Numbered from the stretch's first letter, positions 33,083 to 42,745 are shown. The stretch: DNA of 64,000 bases from JBFGFX01 sp965232455 (GCA_965232455.1 OZ246981.1:3162001-3226000), one strand, 5' to 3'. Program-made: numbers and translations. The notes: generated by a model not told the origin, from the sequence alone.

Positions 33083-34426
33083 ATGAAGATTGGCACTCAA
33101 GTGGTTTCGACCCTCCTGCTCGTCGCGATGGCCATGAGCAGCCATGCCGCGCTGCCGGACAGCCTGAATGGAGAACCCATGCCGAGCCTTGCACCGCTCG
33201 TCAAACGGGTCGCACCCGCCGTCGTCAACATTCGCGTCAGCCAAACCGTCGAAGCCCGATCACCGTACGCCGATGACATGTTCCGCCGCTTTTTCGGCCT
33301 GCCCGAGGGCGGCGGCGGCTCACGCGAGGTTCAGAGCGCGGGTTCCGGTGTTATCGTCGACGCCGAGGAAGGCTACATCCTGACGAATCATCACGTCGTC
33401 GAAGGCGCCGACAAGATCCTGATTACCCTGCTGAACGAGGACACCCTCGAGGCCGAGGTTGTCGGATCGGACGCCGAAACCGACATCGCCGTCATTCGCG
33501 TCGATCCGGGCAGTCTCGTCGACATTGCCATCGGAGATTCCGAAGCCGTGGAAGTGGGTGATTTTGTCATCGCGATCGGCAACCCCTTCGGCCTCGGACA
33601 CACGGTCACGTCCGGCATCGTCAGCGCACTCGGTCGCACGGGCATCAGCCGAAACGGCTACGAAGACTTCATTCAAACCGACGCGTCCATCAACCCGGGC
33701 AACTCCGGCGGCGCACTGGTCAACATGCGCGGCGAACTCGTCGGCATCAATTCGGCAATCATCAGCCGAACCGGCGGCAACGTCGGCATCGGCTTCGCGG
33801 TTCCGTCCGAACTTGCGCGCTCCATCATGCGCCAGCTTCTCGACTACGGGGAAGTCCGACGAGGCCTGCTGGGCGTCTCTATCCAAACCATCGATGCGGA
33901 AAGCGCGAAGGCGCTCGGCGCCGAAGTCGAAAGCGGCGCCCTGGTCTCCTCAGTGGTTGCCGGTTCAGCGGCGGAAAAAGCCGGTATCCAGGTTGACGAC
34001 ATTATTATCAGCGTCAACGACGAGCGAATCGACAACAGCCGCGAGCTGGCCAACGCAATCGGTCTCAAGGGTTCCGGCGAGCAGGTGGAAATCGAGTTCG
34101 TCAGGGACGGCAAGAGACGCCACGTGACCGCCGAACTCGACCAGCAGCGCGTGTCGCGCTCCAGCGGTGAGGAGCTCCACCCGGGATTGCTCGGCGCACA
34201 GTTTGCGGCCAATGCGACAACCGCCACCCGCGGCATCGAGGTGACCGACGTCGAGGCGGGATCGCCGGCCGCGCAGCGCGGGCTTCGAGCCGGAGACGTA
34301 ATCACGGCCGTCAATCGGCGCTCCGTCCAAAACCTCGATCAGCTTCGCGAAATAGCCGCCAACAGCAACATACTCTTCCTGCTGGTGCAGCGCGGCGATC
34401 GCGCACTGATGCTGCAAATCCGTTAG
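33083..34426 (+). CDS. degQ: HtrA/DegQ-type periplasmic serine protease
   Basis: A 447-residue periplasmic protease and chaperone. The signal peptide ends at about residue 22 (MSSHA|ALP). The trypsin-like domain carries the catalytic triad H104 (TNHHVV), D134 (ETDIAV) and S208 (GNSGGAL). Two PDZ domains follow: residues about 240-330, opening RRGLLGVSIQTID, and about 350-447, with GIEVTDVEAGSPAAQRGLRAGDVI. The LA loop after residue 60 is short (about 20 residues), nearer DegQ/DegP of lineages with compact loops; DegQ versus DegP cannot be fixed from sequence alone. AAGGAAG precedes the ATG. It is followed by a strong intrinsic terminator. Confidence 0.93.
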   Translation: MKIGTQVVSTLLLVAMAMSSHAALPDSLNGEPMPSLAPLVKRVAPAVVNIRVSQTVEARSPYADDMFRRFFGLPEGGGGSREVQSAGSGVIVDAEEGYILTNHHVVEGADKILITLLNEDTLEAEVVGSDAETDIAVIRVDPGSLVDIAIGDSEAVEVGDFVIAIGNPFGLGHTVTSGIVSALGRTGISRNGYEDFIQTDASINPGNSGGALVNMRGELVGINSAIISRTGGNVGIGFAVPSELARSIMRQLLDYGEVRRGLLGVSIQTIDAESAKALGAEVESGALVSSVVAGSAAEKAGIQVDDIIISVNDERIDNSRELANAIGLKGSGEQVEIEFVRDGKRRHVTAELDQQRVSRSSGEELHPGLLGAQFAANATTATRGIEVTDVEAGSPAAQRGLRAGDVITAVNRRSVQNLDQLREIAANSNILFLLVQRGDRALMLQIR

Positions 34427-34452
34427 GCCCCGCTCGAATCCGCAATATGCCG

Positions 34453-34484
34453 AAGCCCGATCACCCGTATCGGGCTTTTCTTTT
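34453..34484 (+). terminator. Rho-independent terminator after htrA/degQ
   Basis: AAGCCCGAT and ATCGGGCTT form a 9-bp stem with a 7-base loop, followed by TTTTCTTTT. It begins 27 bp after the protease stop. Confidence 0.9.
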
Positions 34485-34575
34485 GCGCCGTTGCTTTTCC
34501 GAACCCGGTCGATTGCGGCAGGTCAAAAGCCTCAGTATCGTTAACTCCGGAATAACCGGTCAGCAGGGACAGCCG

Positions 34576-36513
34576 ATGCGGCGGATGCGCCGAACACTTT
34601 GTAATCCGTGGTTTCTAGCCTGTGGCTTTCTGATCCCGACCTTGGGCGTTTCCGCGTCTTTGGAAGAACAACGCGATGTCTTTCGCAAGGTATATCCAGC
34701 CGCGGAACGCGGTGACTGGAAACCGGCGGAGAAACACGCCGGGACGCTCGAGGATTATGTCCTGTGGCCGGACCTGAGGGCCGCGTATCTGCGCACGCGG
34801 CTGGGCCGGAACGACGACCGTATTCGTGACTTCCTGGGCCGTTACGAAACCCTGAAGCCGGCGCGCGAACTGCGCTATCGTTATGCGCTGCACCTCGCGA
34901 AAAACGCCCGCCACGCCGAATTTCTGCGGGTGTACGGCAAATATTACACCGACCTGGGGGAACCGTCCCTCGACTGCATCGCGGCACATGCGAACTTTGC
35001 GCTCGGGCGCCCCGAAGCGGCCGCGCCGCTCGCGAAAAAACTCTGGCTCGTCGGCAGGAGCCAGGTTGACCAGTGCGATCCCGTGTTCGCGGCGCTGCGG
35101 AGGGCCGGGATGCTCACCCCGCAACTTCTCCGCCAGCGGTTCACGCTCGCCGTCGAGCAAAAACAGTTCATGCTTGCGCGCTATCTTGCGCGCTCGATCG
35201 ACGACGCGGCGCTTGCCGAGGCGAATCGCTGGCTTCGTGCACACGGCAACCCCGATCGCTTTCTGCGTATCGCCGACGTCAGCGACGGCAACCGGGTCTT
35301 CCACGAACAGCTCGCGTACGCGGCCCAGAGACTGGCCTATGGCGACCCCCACAGGGCGCTGCGGCACTGGCGCCGCCTCGAGAAGGACATGCGTTTCGAC
35401 GCCGAACTGAGCGACCGCGTGAACCGACAGGCCGCACTGTGGGCCGCACGGCTGAATCTCCACGACGCCAGAACACTGCTCGATTCGCTCGACGGCGGGG
35501 CCATCGACAACGAGGTACGTCGCTGGCAGATTCGCAGTGCGCTCCGGGATCAGGACTGGAACCGGGTCGTCGAACTGGGTGATGCGCTGTCGGCGGGCGA
35601 GAAGCAGCGTGAAGAATGGCGGTACTGGCGAGCGATCGCGCTGCAGCGATCCGGATCGGAAGCCGAGTCCATGCTGATTCTCAGCGGGCTTGCCGAGAAA
35701 CGCAGCTATTACGGTTTTTTGGCGGCGGATTATCTCGGCGTCGACTACGCACTTGACGAATCGAAAGTGGCCGCCGACGAAACCACGATTGCCCGCCTCG
35801 CCGCGCGGCCGGATATCGTTCGCGCACGCGAACTGTATCGCGTCGGCCTGGACGGACGCGCGCGGTCCGAGTGGGACGCGGCCATGAGATTGCTGGGCGA
35901 CCATGAAAAGACGCAGGCGGCGCTGCTTGCGCACCGTTGGAACTGGCATTCCCGCGCCATTTCGGTTGCGGCGCAGGCGGGTGAATTCGACGACCTGAGT
36001 CTGCGTTATCCATTGCCGCATCGCGAAGCCTTCCAGCGCTCCGCCAACGAGGCGGGTGTGCGGGAAAGCTGGGCTTACGGCGTCGCGCGCAGCGAAAGCC
36101 TGTTCATGCGGGACATACGCTCGAGCGCCGGCGCGATCGGCGTAATGCAGCTGATGCCGGCCACCGGAAGAAGCACCGCCAAAGAAATCAAATATCCTTA
36201 CAAAGGGCGCAACACGCTGGTCGATCCGGCCAGCAACATACGCCTCGGCACGCGTTACCTCGGCAAGATGCACGACCGCTTCGACCGGCATCCGGCGCTG
36301 GCGACCGCCGCCTACAACGCGGGCCCGCAGCGCGTGTCGAAGTGGCTGTCCGGAAACAAAGCGGTGGACGCGCGCATTTGGGTGGAGACGATTCCTTTTA
36401 ATGAAACCCGAAGCTATGTGCGCCGGGTACTGGCGTCAGACGTGATCTTTCATTGGCGCCTCACGGGGCACACCAGTCGCCTGTCTAATTACCTGCCGGA
36501 AATAAGCCCTTGA
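34576..36513 (+). CDS. slt: Soluble lytic murein transglycosylase
   Basis: About 645 residues, the same length as E. coli Slt70. The frame is open from 34447, but the ATG at 34576 (MRRMRRTLCNPWFLACGFL) begins a signal peptide ending GVSA and is preceded by CAGGGAC, so it is preferred. The N-terminal two thirds are the ring of alpha-superhelical repeats. The catalytic lysozyme-like domain begins near residue 495: AYGVARSESLFMRDIRSSAGAIGVMQLMPATG, where the E of SES is the catalytic acid, then NIRLGTRYLG and ATAAYNAGPQRVSKW. It cleaves peptidoglycan to 1,6-anhydromuropeptides. Its 3' end overlaps the convergent aminopeptidase gene by 29 bp. Confidence 0.94.
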   Translation: MRRMRRTLCNPWFLACGFLIPTLGVSASLEEQRDVFRKVYPAAERGDWKPAEKHAGTLEDYVLWPDLRAAYLRTRLGRNDDRIRDFLGRYETLKPARELRYRYALHLAKNARHAEFLRVYGKYYTDLGEPSLDCIAAHANFALGRPEAAAPLAKKLWLVGRSQVDQCDPVFAALRRAGMLTPQLLRQRFTLAVEQKQFMLARYLARSIDDAALAEANRWLRAHGNPDRFLRIADVSDGNRVFHEQLAYAAQRLAYGDPHRALRHWRRLEKDMRFDAELSDRVNRQAALWAARLNLHDARTLLDSLDGGAIDNEVRRWQIRSALRDQDWNRVVELGDALSAGEKQREEWRYWRAIALQRSGSEAESMLILSGLAEKRSYYGFLAADYLGVDYALDESKVAADETTIARLAARPDIVRARELYRVGLDGRARSEWDAAMRLLGDHEKTQAALLAHRWNWHSRAISVAAQAGEFDDLSLRYPLPHREAFQRSANEAGVRESWAYGVARSESLFMRDIRSSAGAIGVMQLMPATGRSTAKEIKYPYKGRNTLVDPASNIRLGTRYLGKMHDRFDRHPALATAAYNAGPQRVSKWLSGNKAVDARIWVETIPFNETRSYVRRVLASDVIFHWRLTGHTSRLSNYLPEISP

Positions 36514-37630
36514 TCGCATCCGGGCGATCGAGATCGGCCGAACGTCCTGGGCGTTCGGCCTCCGCCGATCGCACCAGACCGTCGAGGGCCTGCCGGCGAT
36601 CGGCGGGCGGCAGGTCGCCGAGCCGTTCGGCCTCCGCGTAAAAACACGCGATATCGCTGCCGCAGTCCACGAGAATACGGCGAAATGCGTCGAGCTGGCC
36701 GCGATAAAGCGCCAGCGACGCGAGCCGGGCGTTGTTCAACGGCGGCCGCAACCATCCTGGTCCCTCGAAGCCGAGCCGTTTCGCGTCCTCGGCCGCTTGT
36801 GCGATCAGCGCGTCGATGAGACGCTGCTTGCGCGCACGCTTCAGGTCATCGTCAATATCCTGCGCGTAAAGCGCATTGAGTTCGAGCTTGGCGGCGTCGG
36901 CGCTCGTCGTCAGCTGCCGGCGAAGCTCGTCGCGTGCCCGGTACCGGTCCAGTTCGGCGTCCCTGCCCTTCGCGCTCAGCCAGCGCTCCAGGCCAAACTC
37001 GGCCACCGCGGTCGCAAACGATTCGTTGAAGCCGGTATCGCCCTTGATGAAAAGCCGTTGGTGCGCAAGCTCGTGAAACAGCGTCGATACGAGGTCCACG
37101 TCCGACCAGCGCAACATCGTGTTCAGAACCGGATCGTCGAATCTGCCCAGGGTCGAATAGGCCGGCACGCCGCCGACGTACACGTCGTAACCCTGCCTGC
37201 TGAGTTTCCGCGCCCGGCGTTCGGCCGACGCCTGCGAGAAATAGCCGCGATAGGCGACACAGCCCACCACCGGAAAACACCAGGTTTTCGGTTCGAGGGA
37301 AAATTCGGGCGCCGCAAAAACGTTCCACACGACGTAGTCGCGCTCGAGATCGGTATACGTCCGGTAACTGTCGTTTTCGGGCAGCAGAAGGGTTTCGACG
37401 GCAAAACGGCGCGCATCCAGCACCGTGACAAGCCGCTGCCGCGTCGCCTCCGGCAGCGTCGGGTCCTGCAGCAGTTCGGCGATCGGCTCGCGCTTGCGCA
37501 AGACTTCCAGCTGGCCGTTGACGGCCTGCATGTAATAACAGCCTCCCATCTGCAATGCCGCGACAGCGGCAACGACGACGATCGCGGCCCACGACGCACG
37601 CTTCCTGGCTCGTTTCAAAAGCTGTTGCAT
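36485..37630 (-). CDS. Predicted aminopeptidase (COG4324), lipoprotein
   Basis: A 381-residue putative zinc peptidase. The start is the ATG at 37630 (MQQLLKRARKR) with GGAG 5 bases upstream; a TTG 24 bases before is less likely. The lipobox LQMGGC gives an acylated cysteine near residue 31. The metal motif is HELAHQRLFIKGDTGFNESFA: two histidines and catalytic glutamate in HELAHQ and the third ligand glutamate in FNE. Also conserved are YRGYFSQASAERRARKL and DVYVGGVPAYSTLGRF, the substrate-site region of this family. Activity is predicted only. It is a single gene, divergent from cca across 74 bp and convergent with slt. Confidence 0.88.
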   Translation of the reverse strand: MQQLLKRARKRASWAAIVVVAAVAALQMGGCYYMQAVNGQLEVLRKREPIAELLQDPTLPEATRQRLVTVLDARRFAVETLLLPENDSYRTYTDLERDYVVWNVFAAPEFSLEPKTWCFPVVGCVAYRGYFSQASAERRARKLSRQGYDVYVGGVPAYSTLGRFDDPVLNTMLRWSDVDLVSTLFHELAHQRLFIKGDTGFNESFATAVAEFGLERWLSAKGRDAELDRYRARDELRRQLTTSADAAKLELNALYAQDIDDDLKRARKQRLIDALIAQAAEDAKRLGFEGPGWLRPPLNNARLASLALYRGQLDAFRRILVDCGSDIACFYAEAERLGDLPPADRRQALDGLVRSAEAERPGRSADLDRPDAIKGLFPAGN

Positions 37631-37704
37631 AACTCCGTGTTCTTCCGGTGACAAATCTGCGCAAATAGCTCGGCCCGCCCGCGCGGAAACGATACTATCG
37701 GCGC

Positions 37705-38928
37705 ATGCAAGTGTACCTGGTAGGTGGCGCTGTTCGAGACGAACAGCTTGGCATTTCGGTGACGGAGCGGGACTGGTGCGTCGTGGGCGCCACTCCCGAG
37801 GACATGGTGAACGCGGGTTATCGTCCGGTCGGCAAGGACTTCCCTGTTTTCCTGCACCCCGACACCGGCGAGGAGTATGCGCTGGCGCGAACGGAACGCA
37901 AGACCGGCCCCGGGTACCGCGGCTTTGCGTTCAACACGTCCCCGGACATTTCGATCGAGGACGATCTGACGCGGCGCGATCTGACCGTCAACGCAATGGC
38001 CCGGGATGCCGAGGGCGCGCTGATCGACCCTCACGGCGGCGCCGCGGACCTCGCGGCAAAACGACTGCGTCACGTCTCGGCGGCTTTTCGTGAGGACCCG
38101 GTCCGCGTGCTGCGCACGGCCAGATTCGCGGCGCGTTTTGCCGGGCTCGGCTTCGAGGTTGCGGACGAGACGATGCGGCTCATGTCCGCGATGGTCGAGG
38201 ACGGTGAGGTCGACGCACTCGTGCCGGACCGGGTTTGGAAAGAGACCGAAACCGCCCTCGCCGGACCGGACCCGCAGGTGTTTTTCGAGATTCTGCGCCG
38301 CTGCGGCGCGCTTGCCCGCATCTACCCGGAAATCGACGCCCTGTTCGGCGTACCGCAACCTCCGAAATGGCATCCCGAAATCGACTGCGGAGTGCATGCG
38401 ATGATGGTGGTCCGTCAGGCGGCGGCGCTGAGCGACTCGCCGGCCGTCCGATTCGCGGCGCTGACGCACGATCTGGGCAAGGCGGAGACGCCGGCCGATC
38501 AGCTGCCCGCGCACCCCGGACACGAAAAACGCAGCTTGGCGATCATTCGGCGTTTGGCCGGGCGGCTGCCGATTCCCGTCGCATGCCGCGAACTCGCACT
38601 GATCGTCGCGGAGTTCCACGGCCACGCTCACCGCGCACTCGAACTGAAACCGTCAACGGTTCTCAAGGTGCTCGAGCGCAGCGACGCGTTTCGCCGTCCG
38701 GAGCGATTCGATGATTTCCTCCTGGCCTGCGAGGCGGACGCGCGCGGTCGGACGAACTTCGAGAACAGGACCTACCCGCAAGCCGCGTATCTCGCCGGCG
38801 CCCTGGCCGCGGCCCGCGCCGTGCGCGTCGGCGAGATCGCCGCCAACGAGGACGACGGTCGAAAGATCGCCGAGGTCATTCGGCGCGAGCGCATCCGCGC
38901 CATAACCGACTTCAAGGCCGCTCGGTAG
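37705..38928 (+). CDS. cca: CCA-adding tRNA nucleotidyltransferase with HD domain
   Basis: A 407-residue class II enzyme that builds or repairs the CCA 3' end of tRNAs. Motif A is MQVYLVGGAVRDEQL; then TERDWCVVGATPEDMVNAGYRPVGKDFPVF and ALARTERKTGPGYRGF; DLTRRDLTVNAMA and REDPVRVLRTARFAARF are the nucleotide-recognition motifs. The C-terminal half has an HD phosphohydrolase domain (ALTHDLGKAETP), as in E. coli Cca, which adds phosphatase and phosphodiesterase activity. Length is the family norm. It is monocistronic as far as can be seen; the following gene is on the other strand. Confidence 0.96.
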   Translation: MQVYLVGGAVRDEQLGISVTERDWCVVGATPEDMVNAGYRPVGKDFPVFLHPDTGEEYALARTERKTGPGYRGFAFNTSPDISIEDDLTRRDLTVNAMARDAEGALIDPHGGAADLAAKRLRHVSAAFREDPVRVLRTARFAARFAGLGFEVADETMRLMSAMVEDGEVDALVPDRVWKETETALAGPDPQVFFEILRRCGALARIYPEIDALFGVPQPPKWHPEIDCGVHAMMVVRQAAALSDSPAVRFAALTHDLGKAETPADQLPAHPGHEKRSLAIIRRLAGRLPIPVACRELALIVAEFHGHAHRALELKPSTVLKVLERSDAFRRPERFDDFLLACEADARGRTNFENRTYPQAAYLAGALAAARAVRVGEIAANEDDGRKIAEVIRRERIRAITDFKAAR

Positions 38929-38970
38929 AAGCGCTCGGCGCAATACCCGGCCGGACGACGATCGACCGGG

Positions 38971-39822
38971 TCATTCGTGGAACAGGTACAAAAAGAACGA
39001 GAAAACCGTTGCACCGCCGAAATTTTCGGAGTCGTCATAAGCCAGGCGCAACTCGATGTCGGCCGCGTCCCCGGCGGGCGTCAGGAAGCCGATACCGTAC
39101 GAATCGATGTCCCCCCGATCGACTTCGGTACGCCAGCGAGCAAAACGAAAATCCAGTCTTCGCAAACCGAACGCGATCTCCAAACCGGCGCTGGCGCGAA
39201 AGTCGACCAGGCTGTTCACCAGGCTCAAGCGCGAGCGACCGAAAAAACGCAGGGTGTCGACGTTTGGCTGAATACGGATGTTTCGCGAATAGTCGTAGTC
39301 CATACCGCTGGCGTAGATACGAAATCGTTCGTTCAGGGGCATCGACGCCGATACGCCGATGCCGTCCGCGCTGAAATCGACGGTGGCGCGTTCGCGCCGG
39401 TTTCCGTCGCCGATCGTCAAATCGAAGTTCCGCCGCTGGTAGTCGACGGACACCGAACCCGCTTCGCCGCGCAGATACAGGGAACCGCGGAGGTCCCTGG
39501 AATCGAGAAGATCGTCGTCGCCCCAGTACGCGGCGCCAAGGCGCACGCCCAGGGGTTTGAAATGATGATCGATGCCGATGTCCGCGTACAGCGTCGACAG
39601 GTCGAACGACCCCCGGTCGGATTCGGTCCTGGCCAAAGACGCCGACAACCAGGTCTCGTCGAGCAGCCCGACGTCCGCGAACAGCGAGTACGCCCGGTTG
39701 TCGGCATCGTCCACCTCCGCCCCGAGACCGACGATCAGTGGGTTCGCCGCCGCCGGATCGAGCGCGGCAAACACCGCGGCGACGGTCGTCGCGAAAAACC
39801 AACTGCGACTAGAGCACGACAT
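38971..39822 (-). CDS. Predicted outer membrane beta-barrel protein of unknown function
   Basis: A 283-residue exported protein. Signal peptide MSCSSRSWFFATTVAAVFAALDPAAA from the ATG at 39822; the frame extends further 5' into uppP without cause. The mature part is a series of amphipathic strands with alternating aromatic and polar residues (for example SLYLRGEAGSVSVDYQRRNFDL and FRIYASGMDYDYSR) and ends in VFSFFLYLFHE with an aromatic just before the end, as in outer-membrane barrels. I do not recognise a named family. Its start overlaps the end of uppP by 14 bp, so the two are cotranscribed and probably translationally coupled; a link to envelope polymer synthesis is possible. Confidence 0.7.
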   Translation of the reverse strand: MSCSSRSWFFATTVAAVFAALDPAAANPLIVGLGAEVDDADNRAYSLFADVGLLDETWLSASLARTESDRGSFDLSTLYADIGIDHHFKPLGVRLGAAYWGDDDLLDSRDLRGSLYLRGEAGSVSVDYQRRNFDLTIGDGNRRERATVDFSADGIGVSASMPLNERFRIYASGMDYDYSRNIRIQPNVDTLRFFGRSRLSLVNSLVDFRASAGLEIAFGLRRLDFRFARWRTEVDRGDIDSYGIGFLTPAGDAADIELRLAYDDSENFGGATVFSFFLYLFHE

Positions 39823-40609
39823 AAACAATGACGCCCGCCAGGAGCAGACGATAAACGGCAAACGGCAGAAGCCCGATTCTACTCACGAATCGCATCATGA
39901 GATCGATGCAGACGTAGGCGACGATGGCCGAAACGACCGCCGCAACGGCAAGCTCCGCCCACGCGATCGCTTCGTCGGACAGCAGCATTGAGAGTAATTC
40001 GTAACAGGCCGCCAGCAGGATCACCGGCGCCGACAGCAGAAACGAGAATCGCGCGGCGTCCCGGCGCTGCAGACCCAGCAGACGACCCGCCGTGATCGTC
40101 ACGCCCGAGCGCGACGTCCCCGGAACCAGGGCAAGCGCCTGGGCGAGACCGATGAACACGGCGTCGCGGACGCTCACCTCCGCGATCGTTCGTTGCCGCG
40201 GGCCAAAGCGGTCCGCAAGCGCCATCAGGACGCCGTAAAACGCGAGGGTGACCACAACAACGGCCGGGCTGCGCAGATTCGTCTCGATCCAGCCGGCAAA
40301 CGCGAGGCCCGCGATGGCCGCCGGAACCGTACCCAGCCCTATCCCCAGAGCCAACCTCGATTCCAGGCTCGTGACCGCGCGATTGGCGAGCAGACCGACA
40401 CCGCCTCGAATCAGCCCTGCAAGGTCTCCGCGAAAATACACGGCAACCGCGGCCAGAGAGCCGAAGTGCACGGCGACGTCGAACGCGAGGCCCTGATCCG
40501 TCCAGCCGACGACGTTCGGCACCAGGACCAGATGACCCGAACTGGAGATCGGCAAAAACTCGGTGAGCCCCTGCACGATCGCGAGCACTATGATTTGCAG
40601 CCAGCTCAT
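39809..40609 (-). CDS. uppP: Undecaprenyl-diphosphatase
   Basis: A 266-residue polytopic inner-membrane enzyme that recycles the lipid carrier for peptidoglycan and other polymers by removing one phosphate from undecaprenyl diphosphate. Signature regions are QGLTEFLPISSSGHLVL near residue 14, with the catalytic glutamate and serines, and ALALVPGTSRSGVTI near residue 160, the phosphate-binding loop. About eight hydrophobic helices. Loss confers bacitracin sensitivity in other bacteria, hence the older name bacA. It precedes the barrel protein gene in the same transcript, with 91 bp between it and the methyltransferase gene upstream. Confidence 0.96.
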   Translation of the reverse strand: MSWLQIIVLAIVQGLTEFLPISSSGHLVLVPNVVGWTDQGLAFDVAVHFGSLAAVAVYFRGDLAGLIRGGVGLLANRAVTSLESRLALGIGLGTVPAAIAGLAFAGWIETNLRSPAVVVVTLAFYGVLMALADRFGPRQRTIAEVSVRDAVFIGLAQALALVPGTSRSGVTITAGRLLGLQRRDAARFSFLLSAPVILLAACYELLSMLLSDEAIAWAELAVAAVVSAIVAYVCIDLMMRFVSRIGLLPFAVYRLLLAGVIVYVVL

Positions 40610-40700
40610 CGGCCCGCCAGCTTGCCGCGAACCGCCAACACGAGACTGAAACGCCCCGCCGGGGCCCGTTTTCCGCCTAGCGGGTGTATCAGAATTCCTA

Positions 40701-41891
40701 TCACAGCGTATGCGCCCTGTCTGCGTGGGTGAACGTGTCCGGCGTCAGCACGTCACCTTTACTCAAACCCAAACACTTGAAGTTCTCGCCCATCTCCGTG
40801 GGCAGCGTCAGCAGCTTCACCTGGCGCGCCGTCTCCAGCTGCTCCGCGGTGGACCGAAAGCCGAACTCCGCAAACTCATTGTCCAGCCCGCCGTTCAATA
40901 GAAACATTGCCTGAGTCACAAAACCGTCGACCGCAGCGCCACATTGGCTCGCCGCGAGGGCCGCCGCGGAAAAATCGACCCAAGCCGTAATGTCCTGGAT
41001 GCCGGGGTAAATCAGCGCTTCGTTGTGCACCCGATGGCGAAAATGGCAGCGCAGCCACCCCTCGCCCCGTTCCCGCGCGTAATACTGGCGGCGTGGCAGA
41101 CCGTAGTCGAACAGAAACACGATCCCTTTGTTCAACGAACCCAGAACGTCCTGAATCCAGCCGGCCAGACCGAGCGACACCTCCGAGCGAAACCCGGCGG
41201 ACAGGCTTCGTCCGAGGGCGGCTTCTATCTTGTCGACCTCGGCCGCGACCGCGCTGCCGGCCTCCCGCCACTCGTAACGAAACCCGCTATCGGCGTTCAC
41301 TACGAACTGCTGCAGGACCTGTTCGGCGTTGCGCTCGAAGCGCTCGACCGGCAGCGCATCCGCAACCTCGTTCGCGACGACGACGCCGTCAAAACGCTTC
41401 GGCAGCGCGTCAACCCATTCGACCGACGTCGGAATATCCGGCAGTGACGCGGCTATCCTCCGCTGCTGTCGTTCGATCAGTTCGGCTGAAACGTCGAGAA
41501 TCAGGTAACGGGCAGGCAGTGAGTCCAGTTCCGCCAGCCGGCTCAGCAGTGAAACGGCAAGCGCGCCGCTGCCCGCGCCCAGTTCCAGGACGACACCGTC
41601 GGCGAGCGCGTCCAGCGTCGGTGCACATTGACGCGCCAGCACTCGCCCGAACAGCGGCGACACTTCCGGAGCGGTCACAAAATCGCCGTGCGCGCCGAAT
41701 TTGATCGCACCCGCGGCGTAATAGCCCAGTCCTGGTGCGTAAAGCGCGTGCCGCATGTAGTCCCCGAAACTGATGCGGCCACCCGCCGTTTCGATTTGCA
41801 GACGGATAAAATCGGCGACGCGCGCGCTGTGCCGCAAGGCATCCGGGCCCGGGCTCGGCAGCCCGGCGGGGATGATGGGTTCCGGTTGCAT
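40701..41891 (-). CDS. MidA/NDUFAF7-like SAM-dependent methyltransferase (DUF185)
   Basis: A 396-residue class I methyltransferase of the COG1565 family. The ATG at 41891 (MQPEPIIPAGLPSPGPDA) gives the family's usual beginning; the upstream open frame crosses the divergent promoter. Landmarks are GGRISFGDYMRHALYAPGLGYYAAG, FVTAPEVSPLFGRVLARQC, VLELGAGSGALAVSLL with the SAM glycine loop, and the acceptor-side EVADALPVERFE plus FDYGLPRRQYY. Mitochondrial members methylate an arginine of complex I subunit NDUFS2; the bacterial substrate is not known. It is divergent from the pteridine reductase gene, and upstream of uppP in the same direction. Confidence 0.88.
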   Translation of the reverse strand: MQPEPIIPAGLPSPGPDALRHSARVADFIRLQIETAGGRISFGDYMRHALYAPGLGYYAAGAIKFGAHGDFVTAPEVSPLFGRVLARQCAPTLDALADGVVLELGAGSGALAVSLLSRLAELDSLPARYLILDVSAELIERQQRRIAASLPDIPTSVEWVDALPKRFDGVVVANEVADALPVERFERNAEQVLQQFVVNADSGFRYEWREAGSAVAAEVDKIEAALGRSLSAGFRSEVSLGLAGWIQDVLGSLNKGIVFLFDYGLPRRQYYARERGEGWLRCHFRHRVHNEALIYPGIQDITAWVDFSAAALAASQCGAAVDGFVTQAMFLLNGGLDNEFAEFGFRSTAEQLETARQVKLLTLPTEMGENFKCLGLSKGDVLTPDTFTHADRAHTL

Positions 41892-41992
41892 GGCGTGGTT
41901 CAGTGTCCAACAATGGCGACAATGTATTTCGCTTTGCGGCCAATTGCCATTCGCACGCGCCGTTCGCCTGAGGGAGCCACGGAGATAGCGGC

Positions 41993-42745
41993 ATGACAAC
42001 GGACAGAGACCTGCGGGGCCACAGCGCGCTCGTGACCGGTGCGTCACGACGCATCGGCGCGGCGATCGCGCGTCGATTGCATGCCGCGGGCGCACGCGTC
42101 GGAATCCACTACCGCGGCTCTGCCGCTGACGCGACGGCCTTGCGCGACGAATTGAATGCCGACCGTGAAGAATCGGCCGAGACGTTCTCCGCCGATCTGT
42201 TGAACACGGACGCGTCGCGGGAGCTGATCGACGCTTTCGTGGGCTGGAGCGGAGGCCTGCAGATCCTCGTCAACAATGCCTCGAGTTTTTATCCGACGCC
42301 GATCGGGACGGTGACGGAAGCGCAATGGGAGGAGTTGATCGGCAGTAACCTGAAGGCGCCGCTGTTTCTGTCGCAAGCCGCCCGTCCCCACCTGAAAGAC
42401 GCCAACGGCAGCATCGTCAACATCGTGGATATCCATGCGCGGCGGCCGTTGAAGGACCACCCCGTGTACGGCGCCGCAAAGGCGGGTCTCGAGATGCTCA
42501 CGCGGTCGCTGGCCAAGGATCTCGCGCCGGAAGTGCGCGTCAACGGCATCGCCCCGGGCGCCATTCTGTGGCCCGAAGCCGGTATGACGGAATCGGCTCA
42601 ACAGAGCATCCTCGAGCAGATTCCCCTGAAACGCGCCGGAACTCCGGACGACATCGCCGGTTGCGTGCTGTACCTGACGCGGGACGCGCACTATGTGACG
42701 GGGCAGATCGTCGCGGTTGACGGCGGCCGTAGCCTGGGTTGGTGA
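41993..42745 (+). CDS. Pteridine reductase (short-chain dehydrogenase)
   Basis: A 250-residue NADPH-dependent reductase of the PTR1/FolM kind. The cofactor loop is TGASRRIGAAIAR with arginines at the second position that prefer NADPH. The active site has NNASSFYPTPIG (a pteridine-reductase feature, N-N-A-S-S-F/Y) and the catalytic Y-x-x-x-K in VYGAAKAGLEM. The ending APGAILWPE is also typical of pteridine reductases rather than 3-ketoacyl-ACP reductases. It would reduce dihydrofolate or dihydromonapterin. It lies 27 bp from the convergent end of folK, so the folate genes are grouped here on both strands. Confidence 0.9.
   Translation: MTTDRDLRGHSALVTGASRRIGAAIARRLHAAGARVGIHYRGSAADATALRDELNADREESAETFSADLLNTDASRELIDAFVGWSGGLQILVNNASSFYPTPIGTVTEAQWEELIGSNLKAPLFLSQAARPHLKDANGSIVNIVDIHARRPLKDHPVYGAAKAGLEMLTRSLAKDLAPEVRVNGIAPGAILWPEAGMTESAQQSILEQIPLKRAGTPDDIAGCVLYLTRDAHYVTGQIVAVDGGRSLGW

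Noticed and set aside
34615..36291. 558-codon open frame on the minus strand opposite slt
   Set aside because: It is a GC-rich antisense frame of a clear Slt gene; the translation shows no family features. The same holds for the long antisense frames at 792-1925, 30147-31757, 47624-48997, 50283-51494 and 55890-57641.
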